From NCBI RefSeq assembly GCF_028209885.1, contig NZ_JAQLEM010000002.1, positions 39,959 to 103,958 on the forward strand: a DNA stretch of 64,000 nt, written 5' to 3'. The notes under the pieces are model-generated. The model was not told where the DNA came from. It saw only the letters and a list, made by a program, of their open reading frames with translations, and ran no database searches. The first letter of the stretch is position 1; each line of letters starts with the position of its first letter. Source of the DNA: Collinsella aerofaciens. GTDB lineage: Bacteria > Actinomycetota > Coriobacteriia > Coriobacteriales > Coriobacteriaceae. The position numbers and the translations under genes were made by a program. Of the stretch, positions 28,478 through 38,220 are shown piece after piece.

Positions 28478-28630
28478 TTCGACTTTGTAAACTAGAACCT
28501 CCAATCTCTTTACGTTCCCTTTACGATTGCCTCCAGCGCAGCAGGTATCCTTTTAGAGAAGTATGACAGCCGTATAAACGCGGGCTGTAGCGGCGATGCC
28601 GCGGTACTTGTGTTATTAGGAGGCTTTAGT

Positions 28631-29431
28631 ATGGCAGCACGTGCGGACAAAGTTTCGCGTGTCGACCATGATGGAGTTACGTTGGTGGAGGGCGCGACAT
28701 CCGATGTTCGCTTTGCCTTCACCGAGCGTGCCGGTGGCGTTTCCGAAGATGCGTACTCCTCACTCAACTTGGGCTCGCATGTTGGCGATGACCCCTTTGC
28801 TGTTCAAGAAAATCGTCGTCGTGCGCTCGAGGCTATGGGTGCCGCCGAGTGCGAGCACAACCTGCTCGTTCCCAATCAGGTCCATGGTGATCATATCGTT
28901 GCGGTGACCTCGAACGGCGCCGATGACCTTGAGGACGTTCGCGAGCAGATTGCCGAGGGCTGTGATGCCATCGTCTGCACGGCGCATAACGTGCCCGTGC
29001 TGCTCTGCTTTGCCGACTGCGTTCCCGTGGTGCTGGTGGCCCCCGGCGGATTTGCCGTGGTGCACTCCGGTTGGAAGGGCACGATTGCACGTATTTCCGC
29101 CAAGGCGTGCCAGGCGCTTTGCGATGCTGCCGGTTGCGATGCGAGCGACGTTTCCGCCTATATCGGCCCCCATATCTTGGGTGACGAATATGAGGTATCC
29201 CAGGAACTCATGGATCGCTTTGCCGCCGAGTTCTCTTGCATCGATGCGAATACCTCTCGCATGCTCGATCTTTCCGCTGCCATTCGCGAGGCGCTGGTAG
29301 ATGTCGGTGTCGACGCGGATAATATCGTGGATACCCAGCTTTCGACCGTGCGTCAGAACGACCGCTTTTATTCCTACCGTAACGAGGGCGGCACCTGTGG
29401 GCGCCATGCTGCGATCGGCGTGATGCTATGA
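28631..29431 (+). CDS. pgeF: Peptidoglycan editing factor PgeF (laccase-domain family)
   Basis: The family (formerly DUF152/YfiH) binds a metal through His/Cys residues and has been linked to removal of mis-incorporated L-serine from cell-wall peptides and to purine nucleoside phosphorolysis. The 266-residue protein shows NQVHG, CADCVPV and HSGWKGT at the expected order, with a late YIGPHI segment. AGGAGG before ATG 28631 fixes the start. It follows ftsZ, its usual place in Actinobacteria. Its last bases overlap the pstS start (ATGA). Confidence 0.93.
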   Translation: MAARADKVSRVDHDGVTLVEGATSDVRFAFTERAGGVSEDAYSSLNLGSHVGDDPFAVQENRRRALEAMGAAECEHNLLVPNQVHGDHIVAVTSNGADDLEDVREQIAEGCDAIVCTAHNVPVLLCFADCVPVVLVAPGGFAVVHSGWKGTIARISAKACQALCDAAGCDASDVSAYIGPHILGDEYEVSQELMDRFAAEFSCIDANTSRMLDLSAAIREALVDVGVDADNIVDTQLSTVRQNDRFYSYRNEGGTCGRHAAIGVML

Positions 29432-30264
29432 GAAAGATCGTATCGGTCCTGAGCGCCGCTGTGCTTACGCTTACGCTGTGCGCCTGTTCTTCGGGATCTT
29501 CTACCTCTTCCATTACCGTGGCCGGCTCCACGACCTGCCTTCCTATCGCCGAGATTGCGGCCGAGGGCTTTAAGGAGGAGACCGGCATCGACGTGCTCGT
29601 TTCCGGTTTGGGTTCTTCCGCTGGGATCGAGGCCGTCAGCGCCGGAACGGCCGATATCGCCAGCTCCTCCCGTGGGCTCAATGCCGACGAACAGGATCTG
29701 GGCCTGACCCCCATCGTAATTGCCCACGACGGTATCGCGGTCATCGTGAACGACGATAACCCGGTCGATAACCTCTCGACCGAGCAGCTCCGCGATATCT
29801 ACGCCGGCAAGATTACCAATTGGAAAGAGGTCGGTGGCGAGGACCTGAGGATTCAGGTCATCAACCGAGACGAGGCGTCCGGTACGCGCGAGGCCTTCCG
29901 TACCATCGTGATGGATGGCACGCCGTTCGATCGCCGCTCGGCTGTTCTTTCGGGTACGGGCCAGGTGCGCGACGTGGTATCTCGTTCGCGTGGGGCCATC
30001 GGCTACATTTCGCTGGGCTTCGTCGATAGCCTCAACGCCAAGACCTCGGTCAAGGCCGTCTCGGTCAATCATGTTGAGGCGTCCGAGAAGACGGTCGCGA
30101 GTGGCGGCTATCCCATCTCGCGCGACCTTTACTTCTTTGTGAAGGGTGCGCCTTCGCAGCAGGCGCAGGATTACATCGACTATGTGACGTCCGAAAAGAT
30201 GGACAAGCAGATTCGCGAGGCGGGCTTTATTCCCGTCACCAACGACGAGAAGGGGAGTGAGTAG
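29428..30264 (+). CDS. pstS: Phosphate ABC transporter, substrate-binding lipoprotein
   Basis: This is the high-affinity phosphate-binding protein anchored on the outer face of the membrane. The 278-residue protein has a signal peptide with lipobox LCAC (lipid Cys about residue 20). The phosphate-binding loops include GSTTCLPIAE, GSSAGIEAVSAGTADIA, SRGL and RDEASGTREAF. The start overlaps the stop of pgeF by four bases, so translation is coupled to a cell-wall gene, which is odd for pstS. It is followed at once by pstC. Confidence 0.95.
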   Translation: MRKIVSVLSAAVLTLTLCACSSGSSTSSITVAGSTTCLPIAEIAAEGFKEETGIDVLVSGLGSSAGIEAVSAGTADIASSSRGLNADEQDLGLTPIVIAHDGIAVIVNDDNPVDNLSTEQLRDIYAGKITNWKEVGGEDLRIQVINRDEASGTREAFRTIVMDGTPFDRRSAVLSGTGQVRDVVSRSRGAIGYISLGFVDSLNAKTSVKAVSVNHVEASEKTVASGGYPISRDLYFFVKGAPSQQAQDYIDYVTSEKMDKQIREAGFIPVTNDEKGSE

Positions 30265-30265
30265 C

Positions 30266-31192
30266 ATGGAAGCACAGGAAAACTCCCAGACTGAGCAGAA
30301 TGTTCAGACGCCCAAGAAGCGCGAGCTGGCGCTCGTATCGCGCAGTACCTATATCAAGGAGAAGGCGCTGCAGTGGATCTTCTTTGCCTGCGCGTTCTTG
30401 GCGGTCGTTACCGTCATCCTGATTTTTGTCTTTACCACGTACTCGGCGCTGCCCGTCTTTACCGACATCGGTCTGGCGGACTTCTTTAGCTTTACGTGGG
30501 CGCCTTCCGAGGGCCACTACGGCATCTTGTCGCTGCTTGCCGGCTCGGGTCTGGTGACCGTCGGTGCGCTCGCCATGGGCGTGCCGCTGGGCGTGGGTAC
30601 GGCCGTTTACCTGGTCGAGATTGCCAGCAAGCGCGTGCGCAAGCTCATCAGCCCTGCCGTCGACCTGCTGGCCGGCATCCCTTCTGTCATCTACGGCTTT
30701 TTCGGCATGATCATCATCCGCCCGTTTATCGCACAACTGACCGGCGGCCTTGGTTTTGGTGCGCTGACGGCGTGGTTTGTGCTCGCCATCATGATCGTCC
30801 CTACCATCACCACGCTCACCATCGATGCTCTCAATTCCATTCCCATGGGCATTCGCGAGGCATCGTATGCCATGGGCGCCACCAAGTGGCAGACCATCTA
30901 TAAGGTCGTGCTACCTGCCGCGAAGCTGGGTATCGTTGATGCCATCGTGCTGGGTATGGGCCGTGCCATCGGCGAGACCATGGCCGTGCTCATGGTCGTA
31001 GGTAACGCCCCGGTTATTCCCGACAGCATTGCGAGCCCCATCTCGACGCTCACGAGCCAGATTGCGCTCGACATGAGCTATTCCTCGGGTCTGCACCGCT
31101 CGGCGCTGTTCGGCATGGGTGTGGTCCTGTTTATCATCTCCGCCACGCTGGTGGGCATCGTCCGTCTGATTTCCAAGAAGAAGAGGGGGTAG
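30266..31192 (+). CDS. pstC: Phosphate ABC transporter permease PstC
   Basis: One of the two membrane subunits of the PstSCAB transporter. The 308-residue protein has six predicted transmembrane segments after a polar N terminus of about 35 residues, and the ABC permease EAA loop at EASYAMGATKWQTIYKVVLPAA. ATG 30266 lies just after the pstS stop, with AAGGGGAG inside the pstS end as ribosome site; a GTG at 30257 is less likely. Confidence 0.95.
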   Translation: MEAQENSQTEQNVQTPKKRELALVSRSTYIKEKALQWIFFACAFLAVVTVILIFVFTTYSALPVFTDIGLADFFSFTWAPSEGHYGILSLLAGSGLVTVGALAMGVPLGVGTAVYLVEIASKRVRKLISPAVDLLAGIPSVIYGFFGMIIIRPFIAQLTGGLGFGALTAWFVLAIMIVPTITTLTIDALNSIPMGIREASYAMGATKWQTIYKVVLPAAKLGIVDAIVLGMGRAIGETMAVLMVVGNAPVIPDSIASPISTLTSQIALDMSYSSGLHRSALFGMGVVLFIISATLVGIVRLISKKKRG

Positions 31193-31195
31193 GCT

Positions 31196-32101
31196 ATGTC
31201 CGATTCCGTTGACACGACGGTCGATACGACCTCGTCGCGCGAGCGCATCAAGCGTGCCCTTTCCCACGGCAAGAAGGGCCGCATCAACAAGGACCTGTCC
31301 AACAAGATCATGCTTGGCGTGTTTCGTGCCGCTGCCTACATCACCACGCTGGTGCTGGTCGCTATCATCGCCTACGTGGTCATCAACGGCCTGCCACACA
31401 TCTCGCTCGACTTTATCTTCGGTTGGCCCCAGGGCGTCAACGCCGAGGGCGGCATTTGGCCCACGATCGTCTCGACCGTCTACGTGACGGCGCTCGCCAT
31501 GCTTATCTGCACGCCGATCGCTGTGCTGGCAGCCGTCTATCTGGCCGAGTACGCCAAGCAGGGCAAGGTCGTCGATCTCATTCGCTACGCTGCTGACGCT
31601 TTGGCCTCGGTGCCCTCCATCGTTATGGGCCTGTTTGGCTACGCCTTGTTTGTCGAGGCCATGGGCCTGGGCCTTTCGATGGTCTCGGCCGCTCTGGCGC
31701 TCGCGCTCTTGATGCTTCCCATCGTCATGCGCACCACCGAAGAAGCCATTCGCGCCGTTCCGCGCTATATCCGTTGGGGCGCGTACGGCCTGGGCGCCAC
31801 CAAGTGGCAGGTCGTCTCCAAGATCGTGCTTCCTTCGGCCTTTGGCCGCATTGCCACGGGCATCGTCCTTGCCATCGGCCGTGCCATCGGCGAGACCGCC
31901 GTGGTGCTCTACACCATGGGCCAGGCCATCAATCTACCTATTTCGCCGCTCGATTCCGGTCGTCCCATGACCGTTCACCTGTACCTGCTTGCCAACGACG
32001 GTATCAACATGAACGCAGCCTACGGCACCGCGCTCTTGCTGATGGTGATCATTTTGGCCTTCAACCTGTTTGCGCGCTTCCTGTCGCGCAAGCGCCGCTA
32101 G
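31196..32101 (+). CDS. pstA: Phosphate ABC transporter permease PstA
   Basis: The partner permease, 301 residues, with six transmembrane segments from about residue 40. Its EAA loop reads YGLGATKWQVVSKIVLPSAF. It starts 3 bases after pstC, with GGGGG at the end of pstC as the likely ribosome site. The order S-C-A-B-phoU is the standard operon. Confidence 0.95.
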   Translation: MSDSVDTTVDTTSSRERIKRALSHGKKGRINKDLSNKIMLGVFRAAAYITTLVLVAIIAYVVINGLPHISLDFIFGWPQGVNAEGGIWPTIVSTVYVTALAMLICTPIAVLAAVYLAEYAKQGKVVDLIRYAADALASVPSIVMGLFGYALFVEAMGLGLSMVSAALALALLMLPIVMRTTEEAIRAVPRYIRWGAYGLGATKWQVVSKIVLPSAFGRIATGIVLAIGRAIGETAVVLYTMGQAINLPISPLDSGRPMTVHLYLLANDGINMNAAYGTALLLMVIILAFNLFARFLSRKRR

Positions 32102-32113
32102 TTAAGGAGTCCC

Positions 32114-32917
<804 letters not shown>

Positions 32918-32942
32918 TCGGTGCGACTAGTCCCAAGCTGAT

Positions 32943-33000
32943 CGGACCTGGTCCGGTGTATATTCACTGTGCGGGCGGCATGACCGCACCCAACTGATTG
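32943..33000 (+). promoter_or_regulatory. Possible promoter and operator before phoU
   Basis: The 92-base gap pstB-phoU carries a perfect small palindrome CGGACC-T-GGTCCG (32943-32955), a TATATT (32959-32964) that could be a -10, and a 6-bp GTGCGG/CCGCAC hairpin. No -35 was recognised, so an internal phoU promoter is tentative. Confidence 0.35.
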
Positions 33001-33009
33001 GAGTGAACC

Positions 33010-33867
33010 ATGCGCAAACTGTTTTCCCGTCAGCTCGTCGAGGCCCGTCACGAGATGCTGAGCATCTATGAGGCCGTCGATCTGGCCCTCCACGATGCCG
33101 TTAAGGCCTATGTGACCGACGACCGCAAGCTCGCCACCAAGACCAAGAAGCGCACGCTTTCGATTGACGCGCGCTGCGCTAACCTGGAGGCCGTGTGCTA
33201 CAACCTGATCGCCACGCAGTCACCGGTCGCCTCCGACTTCCGCTTGCTGCAGACGATTATCTACGTCGACTTTAACCTGCAGCGCATGACCGATAAGGTT
33301 CGCCAGATCTGCCGCGCCACGCGTCATATGATCAAGGCCGACATCTCGCTGCCCCAGGAGCTCGTCGGTACGGTCGAGGCCGAGGCTGAGGCCGTCTACC
33401 AGGTGCTGGGCTCTTCGCTTTCTGCGCTCGTCACTAACGACATGTCCATCATCTGCAGCCTGGCCGTCGAGGACGAGCCGGTGCATGCGGCGTACGAGAA
33501 GTTCTTCCGCACCTTTAACCGCATGGACACGGGCGATTTTATGGACGACGACAGCAACTATGACGACCTGCGCCGCGCCATCATGGTTTCGCGCTACCTC
33601 GATCGCATCGCCTCGATTTCCATCGATGCCGCCTGCCGTCTGACCTTCCTGTTGACTGGTCAGCGCATGAATGCCGGCGATATCGCCCGCACTGATGAGG
33701 ATGAGCTCGAGAGCATGCGCGTGCCTTCGGGCGAGGGTGTTATCATGAGGCCCGCCGTCGACGCTCGCTACGTTGCCAAGGTGCCCGCTAACGAGGTCAG
33801 CGAGGGTCTTCGCTACCTGCTCGATCATCTTGAGGATGAGGACGATGGCGAGGACGACGAGGAGTAA
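33010..33867 (+). CDS. phoU: Phosphate signalling protein PhoU
   Basis: PhoU is an all-helical regulator that links the Pst transporter to phosphate control. The 285-residue protein has the two PhoU helical repeats, with the SIDARCANLEAVCYNLIATQSPVA segment typical of the family, and an acidic C-terminal tail (EDDGEDDEE). It is about 50-70 residues longer than usual, the extra being after residue 220. A terminator follows, ending the phosphate operon. Confidence 0.93.
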   Translation: MRKLFSRQLVEARHEMLSIYEAVDLALHDAVKAYVTDDRKLATKTKKRTLSIDARCANLEAVCYNLIATQSPVASDFRLLQTIIYVDFNLQRMTDKVRQICRATRHMIKADISLPQELVGTVEAEAEAVYQVLGSSLSALVTNDMSIICSLAVEDEPVHAAYEKFFRTFNRMDTGDFMDDDSNYDDLRRAIMVSRYLDRIASISIDAACRLTFLLTGQRMNAGDIARTDEDELESMRVPSGEGVIMRPAVDARYVAKVPANEVSEGLRYLLDHLEDEDDGEDDEE

Positions 33868-33904
33868 GTAACCCCGTTCGTCGAAAGATTGTAAATACCT
33901 AAGT

Positions 33905-33942
33905 GAGCGCGGCCTTGCACATGCGGGGCCGCGCTCTTGCGT
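33905..33942 (+). terminator. Terminator after phoU
   Basis: A perfect 10-bp stem (33905-33914 with 33927-33936) is followed by TTGCGTT; the T tail is weak. Confidence 0.65.
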
Positions 33943-33986
33943 TAGCATGGGACTACTTGTTTGGCTGTCAGCGGAGGCGATTAGCA

Positions 33987-34724
33987 ATGGATAACTATTT
34001 GGACTTGATGCGCGCTCGCCGCGAGCAGATTCTGGAACGTTTTTATGCGGCGCTCGATCGCGCAGGCCGTCCCCACGACGCCGCGCGCCTCATTGCCGTG
34101 TCCAAGACCGTTGGTGTCGATGAGACCGTTGCCGCCATCCAGGCGGGGTATCGCCATTTTGCCGAGAATCGCCCGCAGGAGCTGGTTCGCAAGCTCACGG
34201 GTCTGGCGGAGCATCCGGAGCTGCCCGAGGTTCGCTTCGATATGATCGGCAACCTGCAGACCAATAAGATCAATGCGGTGCTGGGCTCAGCCGAGCTGAT
34301 TCACTCGGTGGGTTCGCTGCATCTGGCGCAGGCGATCTCGAGCCGTGCTGTCCGCAAGATTGAGGCAGGCGAGCTCGCCGGCCCCCAGCGTGTGCTCATT
34401 GAGGTCAATGTGAGTGGTGAGGAGTCGAAGGGAGGCTTTTCGCCCGATGAGATTCGCGCCGCCGCGGATGAGCTTGCGGAACTTGAGGGAATTTGCGTAC
34501 AGGGGCTTATGACTATGGCGCCCCGGGGGAATAAGGATGTGGCACGCCGCACCTTTGCGGGGCTTCGTGAGCTGAGGGATGAGCTGGAGGCGGCGCATCC
34601 CGATTTGAACCTGCCCGAGCTTTCCTGCGGTATGAGCGAAGACTTTGAGCCTGCCCTTGAGGAGGGCTCTACGCTCGTTCGCCTGGGCAGGGTAGTATTT
34701 AGCCCGGAGTTTGCAGTAAAATAA
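33987..34724 (+). CDS. PLP homeostasis protein, YggS/PLPBP family
   Basis: A single-domain fold-III PLP protein that keeps pyridoxal phosphate and keto-acid balance; no enzyme activity is known. The 245-residue protein has the LIAVSKT lysine motif (Lys47), the HFAENRPQEL segment, HMIG-like FDMIGNLQTNK and the late SCGMSEDFEPALEEGSTLVRLGRVVF. GGAGG before ATG 33987 sets the start. In Actinobacteria it lies between pgeF and sepF; here the pst operon separates it from pgeF. Confidence 0.93.
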   Translation: MDNYLDLMRARREQILERFYAALDRAGRPHDAARLIAVSKTVGVDETVAAIQAGYRHFAENRPQELVRKLTGLAEHPELPEVRFDMIGNLQTNKINAVLGSAELIHSVGSLHLAQAISSRAVRKIEAGELAGPQRVLIEVNVSGEESKGGFSPDEIRAAADELAELEGICVQGLMTMAPRGNKDVARRTFAGLRELRDELEAAHPDLNLPELSCGMSEDFEPALEEGSTLVRLGRVVFSPEFAVK

Positions 34725-34784
34725 GGCTCTGAAGTGCGCACTGATTATCGGGGCGCCTGCACTAAACCGCGAGAGGACACAACC

Positions 34785-35507
34785 ATGGGCTTCCTTGACG
34801 AGATTAAAAATAAGATGCACCTGGGCGGCCAACAGGGTTACGACCAGGGTTATGGCCAGGACGACGACTACGGCTACGATGACGGCTATGACGATAGTTA
34901 TCAGGGCAACGGCTACAGCGGTGCTTCGGGCGAGGGCTTCTACACCCAAGACGAGCCGAGCAACGGCCTGCTTGGTCAGACGCGCCGCGGTGAAGCTGAG
35001 TCGGTTGCCGTGTATACGCGCTCCGGTCAGCTGGTCGGCGATGACTCCCGCCATGCCACGACGTATAACCCGCCTTCGCGCTCGCAGGACAGTGTTGCGA
35101 GCGGTTATCGTCCTGGTGCCTATGACACGCCGTCGAGCTACGCCGAGAACACCCGCGCCCGTGCCGCCGCTGCACCCGCGCCTGCACCGAGCGATGCCTC
35201 GGCCTATGCGAGCAATATCATCAACTCCACGCCGCAGCTGCCGGCCTATGTTCTGCGCCCCGAGAGCTATGACGACGTGGAGACCGTGGTGCGCCGCGTT
35301 CGCACCAAGCAGCCTGTCGCACTGATTTTTGTGGGCGTACGCACCGAAGTGGCCAAGCGCGTCTTGGACTTCTCTTACGGCTTTGCCTGCGGTCTGGGTG
35401 CCACGGTCAAGGAGGTGGGCGACCGCGTGTTCATGGTGCTGCCCGCCGGCTGCGAGGTCAAAGATTCCGATCTCAAGAAGCTTCGTGCCGACGGCTACCT
35501 TAAGTAA
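34785..35507 (+). CDS. sepF: Cell division protein SepF
   Basis: SepF anchors FtsZ to the membrane. The 240-residue protein has the N-terminal amphipathic MGFLDEIKNKM helix, a long low-complexity Gly/Tyr/Asp and Ser/Ala-rich linker (about 20-140), and the SepF domain at about 155-235 (YVLRPESYDDVETVVRRV; GATVKEVGDRVFMVLP). The linker is longer than in Bacillus. It is the likely FtsZ anchor since ftsA is absent from the dcw cluster. yggT follows 21 bases later. Confidence 0.95.
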   Translation: MGFLDEIKNKMHLGGQQGYDQGYGQDDDYGYDDGYDDSYQGNGYSGASGEGFYTQDEPSNGLLGQTRRGEAESVAVYTRSGQLVGDDSRHATTYNPPSRSQDSVASGYRPGAYDTPSSYAENTRARAAAAPAPAPSDASAYASNIINSTPQLPAYVLRPESYDDVETVVRRVRTKQPVALIFVGVRTEVAKRVLDFSYGFACGLGATVKEVGDRVFMVLPAGCEVKDSDLKKLRADGYLK

Positions 35508-35528
35508 AGACAAGACGAGGAGATTCCC

Positions 35529-35810
35529 ATCAACATCTACACTATCGTCCAGCTGGTCAACACGCTGTTCAATTTCTATTCCACGCTCATTGTCGTCTAC
35601 TGCTTTATGACGTGGATTCCCATGAAGCAGGGTGGTTTGCTTCAGGATATTGCCGCGGTGCTTGATAGCGTGTGCGGTCCGTGGCTTAACCTGTTCCGTC
35701 GTTTCATTCCGCCGATGGGCGGTATCGATTTTTCGCCGGTCGTTGCGATTATTGCGTTGCAGTTGGTGCAGAGGCTGGTTCTGCAGCTTCTTATAGGTAT
35801 ACTCGTGTAG
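35529..35810 (+). CDS. YggT family membrane protein with ATC start
   Basis: A 93-residue protein with two hydrophobic segments, YggT-like, next to sepF as in many Gram-positives. No in-frame ATG, GTG or TTG exists between the sepF stop and ATG 35607, and starting there would remove the first transmembrane segment. ATC 35529 has GAGGAG six bases upstream and gives the family-like start MNIYTIVQLVNTLFNFYS. Non-canonical AUC/AUU starts are known in infC. The start is an inference from the ribosome site and the family N terminus. Confidence 0.8.
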   Translation: MNIYTIVQLVNTLFNFYSTLIVVYCFMTWIPMKQGGLLQDIAAVLDSVCGPWLNLFRRFIPPMGGIDFSPVVAIIALQLVQRLVLQLLIGILV

Positions 35811-35871
35811 AACTGACTTGGTAACTTACGTCGGGCGTGTAGCGCCGAGGCGATGAAAAAGGAGACTTGTT

Positions 35872-36546
35872 ATGGCTATTACCCCTGCAGACATCCAGGC
35901 TCAGACTTTCTCTGAGGCCAAGCGTGGTTACGATCCTGCTGAGGTCGACGTCTTCTTGGAGACGCTGTCCTCCGAGGTTGACGCTATGCTCGCTAAGATC
36001 GTCGACCTTAAGGGTCGTCTGACTGCTACCGAGCAGCAGCTTGCCGATGCGCAGGCTCAGCTTGCCCAGGCTCAGGATGCCACCGCCCAGGCCGTTCCTG
36101 CCGCCCCCGTGGCTGCTCCCGCCCCTGACTTCTCCGCTCAGGAGCGCCAGATTTCCGCTGCCCTGATCGCTGCCCAGCAGACCGCTGAGACCATCGTCAA
36201 CGATGCCAACGAGAACGCTGAGCGTATCCGCAACGAGGCTGACGCCAAGGCCCGCGAGGTTATCCGCCAGGCTCTGACCGAGAAGCAGGCCGAGCTCGAG
36301 GAGATCGATCGTCTCAAGGCTTCCCGTGAGGAGTTCAAGGCCGAGTACCTCAAGCTCATCCAGCACTTCATGGACGATGCCCAGAATTCCTTCCCGGCCG
36401 ATCTGATGGCCTCCACGCCGGTCGGTTCTGCCGCTTCTCCTGCGGTGACTGTTCCCGCCGAGCCGCTGCCCGTCGCTGACCCGGTTGTCCCCGTGGCCGA
36501 CCCCTTCGCCCCGATCGACAACTTTGCTGCCGACGACCTGGACTAA
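35872..36546 (+). CDS. divIVA: DivIVA domain protein
   Basis: DivIVA (Wag31 in Actinobacteria) is a coiled-coil protein that binds curved membrane at poles and septa and directs growth. The 224-residue protein starts with the membrane-binding domain (QTFSEAKRGYDPAEVDVFLE, residues 11-30), then coiled coil to about 64, an Ala/Pro linker, a second coiled coil at about 90-165 and a Pro/Val-rich tail. AAAAAGGAG precedes ATG 35872. It ends the division set with a strong terminator. Confidence 0.95.
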   Translation: MAITPADIQAQTFSEAKRGYDPAEVDVFLETLSSEVDAMLAKIVDLKGRLTATEQQLADAQAQLAQAQDATAQAVPAAPVAAPAPDFSAQERQISAALIAAQQTAETIVNDANENAERIRNEADAKAREVIRQALTEKQAELEEIDRLKASREEFKAEYLKLIQHFMDDAQNSFPADLMASTPVGSAASPAVTVPAEPLPVADPVVPVADPFAPIDNFAADDLD

Positions 36547-36572
36547 CATTCGGCCTACAATTTAGTGCCTAG

Positions 36573-36604
36573 AAAGGACCCGCAGCTTGCGGGTCCTTTT
36601 TTAT
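36573..36604 (+). terminator. Terminator after divIVA
   Basis: A perfect 11-bp stem (36573-36583 with 36589-36599), 5-base loop, then TTTTTT. Confidence 0.95.
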
Positions 36605-36713
36605 GACTGTGCAGGGGCGCGCAACATAAAAAACCGAGCCCTGCACATTGTGGCGCAGAACTCGGCGAATGGGTGAGCGGTAAAAGGTAGGTTTTAGGGC
36701 ATGTGCCAAAAAA

Positions 36714-37244
36714 CTACTTGAGGAGGAAGTTGGGGAGGGGAATGGTACGGGCCTCGCGATGCTCGGGGTCGGCGATGTGGTCGGCAGGATAGCCACAGAC
36801 AAGCATGTGATAGGGATAAACGCCCTTGGGCAGATTGAACTGCTCCTGTGCCACCTCAGGCTTAAAATGGCATACCCAGCACGTTCCCAGGCCCTGCTCG
36901 GTGGCCTCCATCATCATCTGATCGCAGACGATCGAAGTATCGATGGCACTCGAGTTCATCTGATCATACGGGCGCACCCAAGCATCATCGGTAACGCTGC
37001 AAATAAGGAAGACAAGCGGAGCCCCAAAGATAGACCCATCACGAGCAAACCGAGGCTGACAAGCAGCTGCCTTCTCCAGAAGCTCAGGCGTATCCAACAC
37101 CATCACACGGGTTGGATGGTTATTACAAGCAGAAGGAGCAATACGCCCAGCCTCAACAATGGCATCCACCACAGCCTGCTCCACAGCCCGATCTTCAAAC
37201 TCACGACAAGAATACCGACCCCGAGCCAGATCCAAATAAGACAT
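36714..37244 (-). CDS. Nitroreductase family protein
   Basis: A 176-residue flavin-dependent nitroreductase-like protein. The start region RGRYSCREFEDRAV and the AGRIAPSACNNHPTRVMV stretch are the FMN-binding signature, and the late GTCWVCHF segment is family-like. It is probably a dimeric NAD(P)H oxidoreductase; the substrate is unknown. GGAGG before the ATG at 37244 fixes the start; the frame is open further upstream without a ribosome site. It is convergent with divIVA. Confidence 0.88.
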   Translation of the reverse strand: MSYLDLARGRYSCREFEDRAVEQAVVDAIVEAGRIAPSACNNHPTRVMVLDTPELLEKAAACQPRFARDGSIFGAPLVFLICSVTDDAWVRPYDQMNSSAIDTSIVCDQMMMEATEQGLGTCWVCHFKPEVAQEQFNLPKGVYPYHMLVCGYPADHIADPEHREARTIPLPNFLLK

Positions 37245-37410
37245 ACAAGCCCTCCAACAATTAAAAATCAAACAAACCCAAAGTAACCCAAACAGTACCC
37301 AAAGCAGCAATCAGTCAAACGCTCATCGAGGGCCAAAGTGTCCGAACGGATACCAAAGGTCCCTTCAGCCAAGCCCCCATTGCACTATAACTATCAGCCA
37401 AAGTTCCCAA

Positions 37411-37529
37411 TGGGGGTACATAAGGGAGCGGGCCCGACCACTAATAACCTTTTGAACGACTCTGCTTGCAGCCGGAGTGAAAAAGGTTATTAGTGGCCGG
37501 GCCCGCGACCGGTGGGAGATGTACCCCCA
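37411..37529. repeat. Nested extragenic palindrome
   Basis: Two nested inverted repeats: outer 11-bp arms 37411-37421 and 37519-37529, perfect; inner arms 37428-37453 and 37480-37506, about 26 bp with one mismatch; a 26-base loop. The left side is tight (6 bases between arms) and the right side has 12. It ends next to the stop codon of the DUF47 gene, between two leftward genes. Confidence 0.85.
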
Positions 37530-37530
37530 A

Positions 37531-38154
37531 TTAACTGTTCTTCATGACAATCGAATCCACGACATCGGCCACATTCTCGCAGCAGTCGGCGCAGTACTCC
37601 AGGAAGGCGTACACGTCACGCCAAGCGATGACCTCGAGCGGGTCCTTGCCGTTAACGTGCAGGTTGCGCATGGCGTTGATGTAGAGCTCGTCGGCCTCGG
37701 ACTCGATGGTGTTGATCTGGATGACGAGCTCGCGCAGGGTCTTGGACTTGCGGTAGTTGGGCAGCTCGACCATCAGGTCCTTCATGGCGCGGCAGGCGTC
37801 GGTCACCTTGTGGGCGATGACGATGGCATCGGGGTGGATGCTCTGGATGTTGGTGAAGTAGACGCGCTGCACGACGCCCTCGATACGATCGAGCACGGTG
37901 TCGAGCGAGCAGCTCATCAGGTCTAGATCCTCGCGCTCAAGCGGGGTGATAAAGGCGGTGAGCAGGGCGTCTTCGAGCTCGTGGTGCTTCTTGTCTGCCG
38001 CATGCTCAATCGCATGCATCTTATCGAGCATGTCGTGGATCTGCGCAGGGTCAAAGTTCTCAAAAATCTTGGTGAGCAGCTCTGCGGCCTGGACGGCTAG
38101 GTCGGCGCAGGCGACGTAGTTGTCAAAGTAGAACGAATCGGGTTTCTTTGCCAT
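37531..38154 (-). CDS. DUF47 (PhoU-like) phosphate transport accessory protein
   Basis: A 207-residue all-helical protein of the DUF47/TIGR00153 PhoU-related family, recognised from the repeating FxxD/E-xxH helices (IHDMLDKMHAIEHAADKKHHEL) and the YINAMRNLH segment. Such proteins are encoded next to Pit-type transporters and are thought to regulate them. Here pit lies 66 bases upstream on the same strand, so they form a pair. AAAGGA precedes ATG 38154. Confidence 0.88.
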   Translation of the reverse strand: MAKKPDSFYFDNYVACADLAVQAAELLTKIFENFDPAQIHDMLDKMHAIEHAADKKHHELEDALLTAFITPLEREDLDLMSCSLDTVLDRIEGVVQRVYFTNIQSIHPDAIVIAHKVTDACRAMKDLMVELPNYRKSKTLRELVIQINTIESEADELYINAMRNLHVNGKDPLEVIAWRDVYAFLEYCADCCENVADVVDSIVMKNS

Positions 38155-38220
38155 GGGTGGTCCTTTCGAGGTGAAGATGGGCGGGCGAGGTAATGCAGTC
38201 CGGATGGACGTTCGGTTTGA

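Noticed and set aside
28910..29110. Overlapping frames within pgeF
   Set aside because: Arg/Ser/Pro-rich shadow frames without ribosome sites.
33905..33986. N-terminal extension of the PLP homeostasis protein from the ATG at 33903
   Set aside because: The extension runs through a terminator hairpin and has no ribosome site, while ATG 33987 has GGAGG at the right distance.
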